This document shows positions 26,245-34,358 of a DNA stretch of 64,000 bases, piece after piece. Numbering within the stretch: position 1 is the first letter of the stretch; each line of letters begins with the position of its first letter. The stretch is from Lewinella sp. IMCC34183. GTDB lineage: Bacteria; Bacteroidota; Bacteroidia; Chitinophagales; Saprospiraceae. The notes beneath the pieces are model-generated. The model saw only the letters and a program-made list of their open reading frames with translations, was not told where the DNA came from and searched no databases. The translations under genes were made by a program, and so were the position numbers. The DNA lies in assembly GCF_003390915.1 (NCBI RefSeq), contig NZ_QMEM01000014.1:1-64000 (forward strand), written 5' to 3'.

Positions 26245-27627
26245 ATGCGCCGCATTTTCTCCCGTATCCCCCCGCCCCTGATCATGCTCTTCGCCATCAT
26301 CGTGGCGGTCACGATCATGACCTACCTCCTGCCGGCGGGCCTCTACGAACGGACCGACGTCGGAGGGCGCCTGCGCGTGGTTCCCGGCAGCTACGCGGAG
26401 GTGCCGTCCACCCCGGTGGGGCCGTTCGAGATGTTCCTGGCCTTTCCGGAGGGTTACCGGCTGGCTACCCCGGTGATTTTCATCTGCCTGGCGAGCGCCC
26501 TGATGTTCTCGGTGCTGGAGCGGACGCAGACCATCGAGAACGCGGTCGGCCGGCTGGTGTACCGCATGGGCACCCAGCGGGCCGAGCTCCTGCTCGTTCT
26601 GCTGACGTTCGTGTACGGTATGCTGGGGATCATGGTGGGCTACGAAAACAACATTGCAACGGTACCGATCGCCGTGGTGGTCGTGCTCGCCCTGGGGGGT
26701 GACCTCATCCTCGCGGCCGGCGTGAGCCTCGGCGGCATGACGGTAGCCTTCGGCCTTTCGCCCATCAACCCTTATACCGTAGGCATTGGCCACGACATCG
26801 CCGGACTGCCGCTCTTCAGCGGGTGGTGGCTCCGGTCGATCCTCTGCGGCGGCGCCCTGGCGCTGACGGCCTGGTACAACGTTCGCTACTACCGCCGCCT
26901 GCTGGCCGATCCGGAATCGGGCATCGGTCGCGGACTGGATACTTCGGGGCTGGCCCTCTCCCGCCCCCTGGCCGAGTACCGCATCAGCGGGCGCAACTGG
27001 TGGCTGCTGGCCGTTTTCCTGGGGGGCCTGGCGGCCGTGTTGTTCGGGGTCTTTCGGCTGGGCTTCGGGATCAACGAGATTTCGGCGGTCTTTCTGATCG
27101 TCACCGTCGTTTGTGCCCTGACCAGCGGACTCGACGGGCGGGAGGTAACCGATGCAGGCATGCGCTCCGTGGCCGAGATGGCCCCGGCCACCTTCATCAT
27201 CGGCATGGCGGCAACCGTAAAGGTGATCATGGAGCAGGGACAAATCCAGGATACGATCAGCTACGGCCTCGCACAAGCCCTTGACGGACTGCCTACCTAC
27301 GCTTCGGCGGTGGGCATGTCGATCGGCCAGAGTGGCATTAATTTGCTGATCCCGAGCGGCAGCGGCCAGGCCCTCGCTACCCTACCGGTGATGATCCCGC
27401 TCGGCCGGGCGCTGGAGCTGAGTCCGCAGATATCCATCCTCGCCTTCCAGATCGGGGACGGTGTGACGAATCTCTTCAACCCCTCCCTCGGCGGGCTGGT
27501 CGCCATGCTCGGGGTATGTCGCGTGCCGTTCGACCGGTGGCTGCGCTTCATTTTGCCCCTTACGGGGCTGCTGTTGCTGTGGGCCTGGGCGGGGCTACTG
27601 CTGGCGGTGGCGGTGGGGTATCAATAA
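26245..27627 (+). CDS. YfcC/DcuC-type membrane transporter
   Basis: A 460-residue integral membrane protein with about 12 hydrophobic segments, a good match to the YfcC family of the DcuC/ArcD-like ion transporter superfamily: N-terminal IMLFAIIVAVTIMTYLLPAGLYER, followed by GYENNIATVPIAVVV, and a C-terminal half with SGINLLIPSGSGQALATLPVM, the conserved hairpin region. Substrates proposed for the family are carboxylates, amino acids or peptides; none can be assigned here. It converges with the following small gene, 16 bp apart, with no obvious terminator between them. Confidence 0.85.
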   Translation: MRRIFSRIPPPLIMLFAIIVAVTIMTYLLPAGLYERTDVGGRLRVVPGSYAEVPSTPVGPFEMFLAFPEGYRLATPVIFICLASALMFSVLERTQTIENAVGRLVYRMGTQRAELLLVLLTFVYGMLGIMVGYENNIATVPIAVVVVLALGGDLILAAGVSLGGMTVAFGLSPINPYTVGIGHDIAGLPLFSGWWLRSILCGGALALTAWYNVRYYRRLLADPESGIGRGLDTSGLALSRPLAEYRISGRNWWLLAVFLGGLAAVLFGVFRLGFGINEISAVFLIVTVVCALTSGLDGREVTDAGMRSVAEMAPATFIIGMAATVKVIMEQGQIQDTISYGLAQALDGLPTYASAVGMSIGQSGINLLIPSGSGQALATLPVMIPLGRALELSPQISILAFQIGDGVTNLFNPSLGGLVAMLGVCRVPFDRWLRFILPLTGLLLLWAWAGLLLAVAVGYQ

Positions 27628-27643
27628 GCCCGCGCGCGCTGCC

Positions 27644-28240
27644 TCAGGCCCGCTCCGGAGTGGCGGGGGCGTAGAGGATCACCACCTGCACGCAGAGCGC
27701 GAGAACGATGAGGGCACCGATCTCGAGCTGGGTGAAGAGCTCCGCCGAGCTGACGGCTTTCTTACCCGCAAACAACTGCCGGCGGCCCTCCACCATCTGG
27801 ATGGCCGACAAATCCACCAGCTCCTGCTTTACCTTTCCCAGGGCCTCCAGGACACCGTCCCGGGAGCCATCGCCGGCCTGCAGCGCGGCTTCGCGGGCGC
27901 TAAGTTCCCGCAGACGCGCCTGTAAGCGGGAGAATACCGTTTCTTCCTCCCGGGTCAGGGTCGTTGCGGCGAACCGCTGGATCGCGCGGTCGATTTCCGG
28001 ATGTTCCAGGCGGGCACCGGCGACCACCGGGCCGCCCGCCCGGTAGCGGCTCTCCGTTTCCCAGACCTGCCGGCTGAGGGTGAGGAGAATATCCTGCGCC
28101 ACCAGCCGGTCCGCGTAGATGGCCTCCATGGAGTCCTTCATCACCCGGAAGTTCTGTCGGTCGACCAGGTTGGTGGTCAGGACCAGCAGGAACACCAGGG
28201 CAAAGCCGAGTACCCACTTGATTTTGGTGTAAAGCGTCAT
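27644..28240 (-). CDS. Membrane protein with four-helix-bundle sensor-like domain and no output domain
   Basis: A 198-residue protein with a membrane helix at residues 9-26 (WVLGFALVFLLVLTTNLV), a long helical periplasmic region (about 30-165) and a second membrane helix (about 170-190, IGALIVLALCVQVVILY). This is the layout of the 4HB_MCP ligand-binding module of chemoreceptors and histidine kinases, but after the second helix only seven residues remain, so there is no HAMP, kinase or methyl-accepting domain. It could signal through a partner or be a stand-alone sensor. Function unknown. Confidence 0.65.
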   Translation of the reverse strand: MTLYTKIKWVLGFALVFLLVLTTNLVDRQNFRVMKDSMEAIYADRLVAQDILLTLSRQVWETESRYRAGGPVVAGARLEHPEIDRAIQRFAATTLTREEETVFSRLQARLRELSAREAALQAGDGSRDGVLEALGKVKQELVDLSAIQMVEGRRQLFAGKKAVSSAELFTQLEIGALIVLALCVQVVILYAPATPERA

Positions 28241-28282
28241 AGTGCGGGAAGGCTGGTTGGGAAAAGATGCGATGGAGAGAAC

Positions 28283-28675
28283 CTACAGATTTCCCGTCTT
28301 GGCACCGCGGTTCTTGTAGCGGGGGCCCATCAGTCGGGGCGTTGAACGCCGCCGTACGGCGGTCGTGTCGGCGGGCGTAAGCGCGGGCTTCCGGTTTTTG
28401 TACGTCGGCCCCATTACCCGTGCCGGAGCGTAATCCGCGGGCAGGGGGGGTACCGCGCGGTTGAGGGTGATCAGCCTTCCGGCGGCGTTGGGATTTTTGT
28501 AGTGCGGGCCGTAGCTGGTGAGCGCCTCGATCCGCCGCAACTCCTGCAGTTGCTCGGTCCGCGCCGACCGCAGGGAATCCGCGACGGTAGCCTCCACCTG
28601 GGCACGGGAGGTGGTGCTGAGCATGACCAGGAAAAAGAGAATAAAGAAGAGGGGCAGTGGGTTTTCGCGTTTCAT
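28283..28675 (-). CDS. Small secreted protein with repeated (M/Y)GPxYKN motif
   Basis: A 130-residue protein from ATG 28675 (MKRENPLPLFFILFFLVML), with a signal peptide ending SRAQ. The mature part carries three copies of a short motif: YGPHYKNPNA (about residue 56), MGPTYKNRKPA (about 90) and MGPRYKNRGA (about 120), separated by proline- and basic-rich linkers. No known family is recognised. A longer in-frame start at 28831 is rejected because it would precede the promoter and the signal peptide. Its neighbours give no functional clue. Confidence 0.6.
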   Translation of the reverse strand: MKRENPLPLFFILFFLVMLSTTSRAQVEATVADSLRSARTEQLQELRRIEALTSYGPHYKNPNAAGRLITLNRAVPPLPADYAPARVMGPTYKNRKPALTPADTTAVRRRSTPRLMGPRYKNRGAKTGNL

Positions 28676-28710
28676 GGGTCGATTTTTCCCATACAACACA
28701 GTGTTAAATG

Positions 28711-28739
28711 CAAAGTTGATAGTAAGACTATTAAAACAA
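28711..28739 (-). promoter_or_regulatory. Promoter for the YKN-repeat gene
   Basis: On the minus strand, TTG (28739-28737), an 18-bp spacer and CAACTTTG (28718-28711), one step from the TAnnTTTG consensus. It lies in a markedly AT-rich stretch about 35 bp upstream of ATG 28675. A small palindrome AACACAGTGTT (28695-28705) falls between the two. Confidence 0.4.
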
Positions 28740-28987
28740 TATTTATTACTATCTAATTTGTTACACGCTCTAGCAGTAGTGGCTACGCGGTAGGCTACGG
28801 TCAGCGTCCGTATCCGCGGGTGGTCGATCACCCTTTCCCGGAGTCGGATAGCCGTTTGTCCTCCCCCATTTCGCTTGCCCGCCGGCCCGCACGGCCGCGC
28901 CCTTGCCGGACGAAATCATGTAACCGGTCTTAAATTTTCCCGTCGACAAATATTACCCGATACCCCCCGTTCTATAGGCACCGGACA

Positions 28988-29009
28988 ATTAATTGTAGCT
29001 ACAACTAAT
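28988..29009. promoter_or_regulatory. 22-bp near-perfect palindrome, candidate operator
   Basis: ATTAATTGTAG followed directly by CTACAACTAAT, one mismatched pair in 11. It is strikingly AT-rich against the surrounding GC-rich DNA and lies 112 bp upstream of the matrixin-like gene. The rest of the gap 28740-29121 holds no gene that I can support. Confidence 0.45.
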
Positions 29010-29121
29010 TATCATCCTGCTCCGGTATGTGCCGGGCAGGGCGACTCCACATGTTCCGGACCCGTGGGTTTCCGGAACGCGCTTCCACTGTTTTTCAACC
29101 AATTTCATTCCAACTCACTGC

Positions 29122-30042
29122 ATGAATCATTTTTCTACCCGCCTCGCCGGCCTCGCGGCACTTTGCCTGCTTACGTTCGGCTGTCAGCAAGAAATTTCGG
29201 TCGCCGACATCGCCCTGGCGACCCCGGAACCGATCTACGCCCAACTCCCGGTCTCTACTAAAAGTCTGGGTAAAGGGGCAGACGGATCCAGCGTCCGCAT
29301 CGCCATGGCCGAGTTCGTGACCCCCGCCGACGCCGACGAGATCGGCAACCGGGTTTTCTTTAACGACCGCGGCAATAAGCAACTCGCCTACGACTTCGCC
29401 CCGGGCACCTCCGGCGACGGTACGGATGCTATCTCCTACTACATCGACGCTACCCGCCCGTCGAACGACCTGCCCCTGGGGCAGACCAGCGACGCCATCG
29501 ACCGGGCCATGACCACCTGGGACGATGCCACGTGCAGCGACCTGGATATCTTCCGCATTCCCGCTACCGGCCAGCCCACCGGCCTGGTCTCGGCGGTGTA
29601 CGGTTACGGCGGCAGCACCGACTACGTGGCCGACGTCGTGCACAACGGCTGGCTGCCGGGTGCCTTCTTCAGCAAGGTGTTCGGCTCCCGGGGAAAGAAC
29701 GTGCTCGGCGTGACCTTCACCCTGGTACTGCTCGACGCCAACGGCCGGGAGGTGGACACCAACAACGACGGGAAGTCCGACGTGGCCTGGCGCGAGATCT
29801 ACTACAACGACCGGTTCAACTGGGCCACCTCCATCGACGTGGAGACCATCGCCCTCCACGAGGCCGGCCACGGCCTCAGCCAGGAGCACTTCGGCAAGGG
29901 GTTCCGCAACACCAAGACCGGAGAGGTCAAGTACAGTCCCCGCGCCGTCATGAACGCCATCTACTCCGGCGTGCAGACGACCGTAGCGGGCACCGACAAC
30001 GCCGGCCACTGCAGCCTTTGGGGCAGCTGGCCCAATAAGTAG
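29122..30042 (+). CDS. Matrixin-like zinc metalloprotease, lipoprotein
   Basis: A 306-residue lipoprotein from ATG 29122; the longer in-frame start at 29029 is rejected because it would bury the signal peptide. The lipobox is LTFGC (Cys21). The catalytic motif HEAGHGLSQEH (His246, 250, 256) is the metzincin zinc site, followed by VMNAIY, a plausible Met-turn. The N-terminal region has no named domain but contains two strand-rich blocks (YYIDATRPSNDLPLG, then DIFRIPATG). It likely degrades proteins at the cell surface. A strong terminator follows. Confidence 0.86.
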   Translation: MNHFSTRLAGLAALCLLTFGCQQEISVADIALATPEPIYAQLPVSTKSLGKGADGSSVRIAMAEFVTPADADEIGNRVFFNDRGNKQLAYDFAPGTSGDGTDAISYYIDATRPSNDLPLGQTSDAIDRAMTTWDDATCSDLDIFRIPATGQPTGLVSAVYGYGGSTDYVADVVHNGWLPGAFFSKVFGSRGKNVLGVTFTLVLLDANGREVDTNNDGKSDVAWREIYYNDRFNWATSIDVETIALHEAGHGLSQEHFGKGFRNTKTGEVKYSPRAVMNAIYSGVQTTVAGTDNAGHCSLWGSWPNK

Positions 30043-30072
30043 ACCACTATTCACGTACCCCATTTGCAAGGC

Positions 30073-30106
30073 AAGCCCCGGTCGTCACTGACCGGGGCTT
30101 TGCTTT
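30073..30106 (+). terminator. Intrinsic terminator after the matrixin-like gene
   Basis: Perfect 11-bp stem AAGCCCCGGTC (30073-30083) with GACCGGGGCTT (30090-30100), loop GTCACT, then TGCTTTT. Confidence 0.88.
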
Positions 30107-30178
30107 TGCGGGAACGCGGGTGCGGCGGATACCGTCCTGCGAAAATGCGGTCCGGTTGTATCCTGCTATCTTCGCCCC

Positions 30179-32992
30179 ATGCCCAATCCCGCCACCGACA
30201 AGCGCCTTTTTCTGCTCGACGGACACGCCCTCGTGTACCGGGCGCACTTTGCCTTCATAAACCGGCCACTGATCAACTCCAAGGGGGTGAATACCTCCGC
30301 CATGCATGGCTTCACCCGCACCCTGTGGGACCTGATGAAGAACCAGCAGCCTACCCACCTGGCCGTCGTGTTCGACCCGGACGGCCCCACCTTCCGCCAC
30401 GAACTGGCCGCCGACTACAAGGCCAACCGGGAGGAACAGCCGGAGGACATCGGCATCGCCTTCCCCTACATCCACCAGATCCTGCAGGCCTTCAAGATCC
30501 CCATCATCATCGTACCGAACTACGAGGCGGATGACGTGATCGGTACGCTCTCCAAGCAGGCGGCCCGGGAGGGATACAAGGTGTATATGGTCACGCCCGA
30601 CAAGGACTACGGCCAGCTCGTGGAGGAGAACATCCTCATGTACAAGCCCAGCCGCATGGGCAACGGCATCGAGATCCTCGGCGTGGACGAGATCAACGAG
30701 AAGTGGGGCATCGAGCACCCCGAGCAGGTGATCGATATGCTGGGGCTCATGGGCGACTCGGTCGACAACATCCCTGGCGTACCGGGCATCGGCCCCAAGA
30801 CCGCCGCCAAGTTCATCGACCAGTACGGCAGCATGGAAAAGCTGCTGGACAATACCGACAAGATCCGCGGCAAGAACCAGGAACGGCTCCGGGAGTTCCG
30901 GGAACAGGCCCTGCTGAGCAAGAAGCTCGCGACTATCATCCAGGACGTACCCATCACCTTCGACCCGGAGGCCTACCTCATCGAGAACTTCGACCGCGAC
31001 TACCTCACCGACGTCTTCCGCGAGCTGGAGTTCCGCTCCATTGCCAACGAGATACTGGGCGTGGAGGAGGAGACCAAAAAATCCTCGAGCCAGGGGGACC
31101 TGTTCGCCCCCGCCGCCGGCCCCGCACCCGCGGCCGCGCCCCGGCGTAGCTTCCGCCAGCCGCCGGCCCACGCCATCGCCGACCAGAACATCGAAAACAC
31201 GGAGCAGGACTATCGCAAGGCGGAAACCGCCGAGGAGCGCGCCGCCCTGCTCGATCAGCTGACCCGGCAGACGCTGCTCTCCTTCGACACCGAGACGACC
31301 AGTGTCGACCCCACCACGGCCGAGCTTGTGGGCCTGTCCTTCGCCTGGGAAAGCGGCGCGGCCTACTACGTACCGGTACCCGCGGAGCGCGCTGTGGCCG
31401 AGGCCATCGTGGCCGAATTCGCACCGGTACTGGCCGACGAGTCGATCGACAAGGTAGGCCAGAACCTCAAGTACGACATGATCGTCCTCGAGCGCTACGG
31501 CGCACCCGTGCGGGGCAAGCTGCTGGACACCATGGTGATGCACTACCTGCTGCACCCCGACAAGCGCCATAAGATGGACATCGTGAGCGAGGAATACCTC
31601 AATTACAAACCCGTACCCATCGAGGCCCTCATCGGCAAGGGCAAAAAGCAGCTGACAATGCGCGACGTGCCCGTGGAAAAGGTGGTCGCCTACGCCTGCG
31701 AGGACGCCGACATTACCCTGCGGCTCTACCACGCCCTATGGCCCGAGCTGGAGGAAGAAGAACTGACCGAACTCTACGAGATGGTGGAGGCACCGCTCAT
31801 CCCCGTCCTGCGCGACATCGAGCTGGCGGGCATCAACGTCGACGGCGAATTCCTGCAGGAGTACAGCAAGGTGCTCACCGAGGAACTCCGCTCGATCGAA
31901 AAAGAAGTGCACGAACTGGCCGGCTCCGAATTCAACATCGGCTCCCCGAAGCAGATCGGCGAGATCCTCTTCGGACGGATGGGCGTACCGTACAAGGGCA
32001 GCAAAACCAAGACCGGGCAGTTCAAGACCGACGAGGCCACCCTGGCCGAGGTGAGCGCCGACTACCCCATCGTGAAGCTCATCCTGCGCCACCGCAGCCT
32101 GAGCAAATTGCTCGGCACTTACGTGGACGCCCTGCCCCTGCTGATGAACGAGGACGGGCGCATCCACTCCAGCTTCAACCAGACGATCGCCGCCACCGGT
32201 CGCCTGAGCAGCGCCAACCCGAACCTGCAGAATATCCCTGTGCGTACCCCGGAGGGGGCCGAGATCCGCAAGGCCTTCATCCCGCGCGACGCAGATCACA
32301 TCCTGCTGGCCAGTGACTATTCCCAGATCGAACTGCGGCTGGTAGCCGCCCTGAGCCAGGACGAGGGGATGCTCGATGCCTTCAAAACGGGCAAGGATAT
32401 CCACACGGCGACCGCCGCCCTCATCTTCAGCGTCCCCTACGACGAGGTCACCCGCCTGCAGCGCTACCAGGCCAAGACGATCAACTTCGCCATCCTGTAC
32501 GGGGCCGGCGCCCAGCGGCTCACCCAAGAGCTGGAGATCAGCCGGGCCGAGGCCAGCGAACTCATCGCCAACTACTACGAGCGCTTTACCGGACTGAAGA
32601 AATTCATGAGCGGCACCGTGGAGCAGGCCCGCGAGGAGGGCTACGTGAGCACGCTGCTCGGCCGTAAGCGCGGGCTGCGCGACATCAACAGCAAGAACGG
32701 TATGTCGCGGTCCCTGGCCGAACGGATGGCCATGAACACCCCCATCCAGGGCACGGCGGCCGACATGATCAAACTGGCCATGATCCGCATCCACAAGGCC
32801 CTCCGGGAGCAAAACTTCAAGACCCGCATGATCCTGCAGGTCCACGACGAACTCGTCTTCGACGCCCCCAAGGACGAAGTGGAGCGCGTGACCCCCCTGA
32901 TCGAGGAACTGATGCGGGAAGCCCTGCCCGACCTGGACGTGCCGATCGTGGTGGAAACGGGCGTGGGAGAGAACTGGCTGGAAGCGCACTAA
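30179..32992 (+). CDS. polA: DNA polymerase I
   Basis: A 937-residue three-domain repair and replication polymerase. Residues about 1-300 are the 5'-3' exonuclease (DGHALVYRAHFAF, then NYEADDVIGTL and a GIGPKTA helix-hairpin-helix). Residues about 340-560 are the 3'-5' exonuclease, here with an intact catalytic block LSFDTETTSVDP (about residue 368). Residues about 580-937 are the polymerase: motif A DYSQIELRL (about 712), motif B RYQAKTINFAILYG (about 761) and motif C VHDE (about 887). ATG 30179 is supported by homology from NPATDKRLFLLDG. A TATCTTCG element lies 5 bp before the ATG. Confidence 0.97.
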   Translation: MPNPATDKRLFLLDGHALVYRAHFAFINRPLINSKGVNTSAMHGFTRTLWDLMKNQQPTHLAVVFDPDGPTFRHELAADYKANREEQPEDIGIAFPYIHQILQAFKIPIIIVPNYEADDVIGTLSKQAAREGYKVYMVTPDKDYGQLVEENILMYKPSRMGNGIEILGVDEINEKWGIEHPEQVIDMLGLMGDSVDNIPGVPGIGPKTAAKFIDQYGSMEKLLDNTDKIRGKNQERLREFREQALLSKKLATIIQDVPITFDPEAYLIENFDRDYLTDVFRELEFRSIANEILGVEEETKKSSSQGDLFAPAAGPAPAAAPRRSFRQPPAHAIADQNIENTEQDYRKAETAEERAALLDQLTRQTLLSFDTETTSVDPTTAELVGLSFAWESGAAYYVPVPAERAVAEAIVAEFAPVLADESIDKVGQNLKYDMIVLERYGAPVRGKLLDTMVMHYLLHPDKRHKMDIVSEEYLNYKPVPIEALIGKGKKQLTMRDVPVEKVVAYACEDADITLRLYHALWPELEEEELTELYEMVEAPLIPVLRDIELAGINVDGEFLQEYSKVLTEELRSIEKEVHELAGSEFNIGSPKQIGEILFGRMGVPYKGSKTKTGQFKTDEATLAEVSADYPIVKLILRHRSLSKLLGTYVDALPLLMNEDGRIHSSFNQTIAATGRLSSANPNLQNIPVRTPEGAEIRKAFIPRDADHILLASDYSQIELRLVAALSQDEGMLDAFKTGKDIHTATAALIFSVPYDEVTRLQRYQAKTINFAILYGAGAQRLTQELEISRAEASELIANYYERFTGLKKFMSGTVEQAREEGYVSTLLGRKRGLRDINSKNGMSRSLAERMAMNTPIQGTAADMIKLAMIRIHKALREQNFKTRMILQVHDELVFDAPKDEVERVTPLIEELMREALPDLDVPIVVETGVGENWLEAH

Positions 32993-33116
32993 GGGGGCTC
33001 ACGGTCGCCTTGCTCGCGTTCACTTATACGGTGGTGCTTCGTAGCTGGTAGAAGACAGTCGCTACGCTGCTGGCCGTAGCCTGGTGAACCGTCTCCAGGG
33101 CGGTTGTTTACTAGGT

Positions 33117-33434
33117 ATGCCGCGCAAGGGAAAGAACTATACCGATCGCCTCCGGGGCCCGAAGGGCGAGTGCGAGCTGTGCCACCGCACGAAGCCGCTT
33201 ACGGAGCACCACCTTATCCCCCGGGCGGTGCACCGGAAAAATTATTTCGTGAAGAATTTTACGAAGGAGGATATGACGCACCGGCGCATCAGCATTTGCC
33301 GGGCCTGCCACAAGGGCATCCATCGCCTGATCCCCGACGAGAAGGAGCTGGCCCGTGACTACAATACCAAGGAAAAGCTCCTCGCTGACGAGCGCATCCG
33401 CCGGCACGTGGAGTGGGTTGCCAAACAACGATAG
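33117..33434 (+). CDS. Small HNH-type zinc-binding protein
   Basis: A 105-residue basic protein from ATG 33117 (MPRKGKNYTDRLRG); a GTG-like upstream extension to 33084 adds only non-conserved residues. It has two zinc-knuckle pairs CELCHRT and CRACHKG, with HHLIPRAVH between them, the arrangement of HNH endonuclease domains (CxxC...HH...CxxC...H). Many small stand-alone HNH proteins are nucleases of unknown target. It is separated from polA by 124 bp and is not obviously part of a restriction or phage module. Confidence 0.75.
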   Translation: MPRKGKNYTDRLRGPKGECELCHRTKPLTEHHLIPRAVHRKNYFVKNFTKEDMTHRRISICRACHKGIHRLIPDEKELARDYNTKEKLLADERIRRHVEWVAKQR

Positions 33435-33488
33435 GTAAGAGACATCTCTCTACCGCGAGCCTGTACCAGCCAAACCTCTGGGAAAGGC

Positions 33489-33521
33489 AAAAAAAAGGCA
33501 AGCCGGGGTTTCCAGCTTGCC
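33489..33521 (-). terminator. Minus-strand intrinsic terminator
   Basis: GGCAAGC (33497-33503) and GCTTGCC (33515-33521) form a 7-bp stem. On the plus strand an A8 run (33489-33496) precedes the hairpin, so read on the minus strand it is a hairpin followed by eight Us. No minus-strand coding gene lies to its right, which points to an independent RNA. Confidence 0.7.
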
Positions 33522-33727
33522 CGAACATTAACCAAAAACCCAGCAAAAGACATGACCTTAGAAGTTGCGATGGCTGCACCCGTAAGGTGAGGCATGCGAT
33601 AAACAGTCATGCCCGGATAAGGGCGGCTGTGCGGAGCACGGCCCGCGCGGGCGGCATGTTCAGCACAGCCAGAGTATCCGGGTGGGAATGGCTAACGACA
33701 ATACGTAAGTGTACTGTCTGTTATGTA
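33489..33727 (-). ncRNA. Candidate minus-strand structured RNA
   Basis: Promoter-like boxes on the minus strand (TTG 33765-33763, 21-bp spacer, CGACTTTG 33741-33734) and the U8 terminator at 33521-33489 bracket about 240 nt with no reading frame. The interval holds nested stems: CCCGGATA/TATCCGGG (33675-33682 with 33612-33619), inside it GGCTGTGC/GCACAGCC (33663-33670 with 33625-33632) and a GCCCGC/GCGGGC core; a second hairpin GGCATG/CATGCC lies downstream. I checked it against the hallmarks I know of 4.5S/SRP RNA, RNase P RNA and tmRNA and found none. Identity unknown; a 6S-like RNA cannot be excluded. Confidence 0.4.
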
Positions 33728-33818
33728 AAACGCCAAAGTCGGCGGATGTTCACGGCCTTGATCAAATTTGGGCAAACATGCGGTGCGCTGAGCCGTTGCA
33801 CTAGCCAAATCATTACCC

Positions 33819-34289
33819 ATGCAACTTACCAAAGAACAGACCGAGGAAAAGCAGGCAGTAGCCGCCCGGCTGCTCACGATCAAGGAGAACTCCTACAAGA
33901 ACATGATGTCCATGCAGAATGCCGACATGGACGAGGCGGAGGAAACCAACGAAGAAGAGCAAAACCACTTCGAGGACGGCAAGGTGGACCAGTCCATCAA
34001 CCGGGTCGAGGCCCGGGCGTCCGTCGTGGAGGCCCTGCAACACGACATCCGGACGCTGGCCAACCTGGACGACATTGAACCCACCGAGGAAATTCAGCTT
34101 GGCGACATCATCGAGACGGATCGCGGCAACTTCTTCGTCGGAGCGGCCAGCGATGAGTTTGAGGTCAACGGCAAGAAATACCGCGGTATCTCCACCGACA
34201 GCCCGCTTTACCTCGCCCTGCGCGGCAAGCACAACGGCGACTCCGTCGAGGTCAACGGCTCCACCTTCAAACTGAAGAATTCCTATTAG
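33819..34289 (+). CDS. GreA/GreB-like protein
   Basis: A 156-residue protein from ATG 33819. Residues 1-75 form a charged coiled coil (ENSYKNMMSMQNADMDEAEE, then HFEDGKVDQSINRVEARASV), and residues about 90-156 resemble the FKBP-like C-terminal domain of GreA/GreB elongation factors (IQLGDIIETDRGNFF, then PLYLALRGKHNGDSVEVNG). The overall layout matches Gre factors, but the coiled-coil tip lacks a clear acidic pair, and canonical greA is longer at the tip. It may modulate RNA polymerase; this is inferred from fold alone. It was likely written as a Bacteroidota-specific family of unknown role. Confidence 0.6.
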   Translation: MQLTKEQTEEKQAVAARLLTIKENSYKNMMSMQNADMDEAEETNEEEQNHFEDGKVDQSINRVEARASVVEALQHDIRTLANLDDIEPTEEIQLGDIIETDRGNFFVGAASDEFEVNGKKYRGISTDSPLYLALRGKHNGDSVEVNGSTFKLKNSY

Positions 34290-34318
34290 GAAAGCCTTCG
34301 CCTTCTAACCAATCACCT

Positions 34319-34346
34319 ACAGGCACCGGACGCGTCCGGTGCCTGT
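34319..34346. terminator. 28-bp perfect palindrome between two genes
   Basis: A self-complementary 28-bp sequence, ACAGGCACCGGACG and its exact complement, between the Gre-like and MazG-like genes. It can form a 12-bp stem hairpin with a GC-rich core; the following TGTTC is only a weak U-tract, so terminator function is uncertain. Confidence 0.5.
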
Positions 34347-34358
34347 TCACGTTACGCC

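Noticed and set aside
30047..31732. 561-codon minus-strand frame opposite polA
   Set aside because: It is antisense to conserved polA residues, and no domain is visible.
33612..33684. Integron attC-like site or insertion sequence end
   Set aside because: Nested hairpins are present, but the RYYYAAC/GTTRRRY core motifs are absent, and no integrase or transposase is nearby.
33489..33727. Known RNA families (4.5S RNA, RNase P RNA, tmRNA)
   Set aside because: The hallmark motifs that I know for these RNAs (GGAAG-AGCAGC of SRP, GAGGAAAGTCC of RNase P, tRNA-like ends of tmRNA) are not present.
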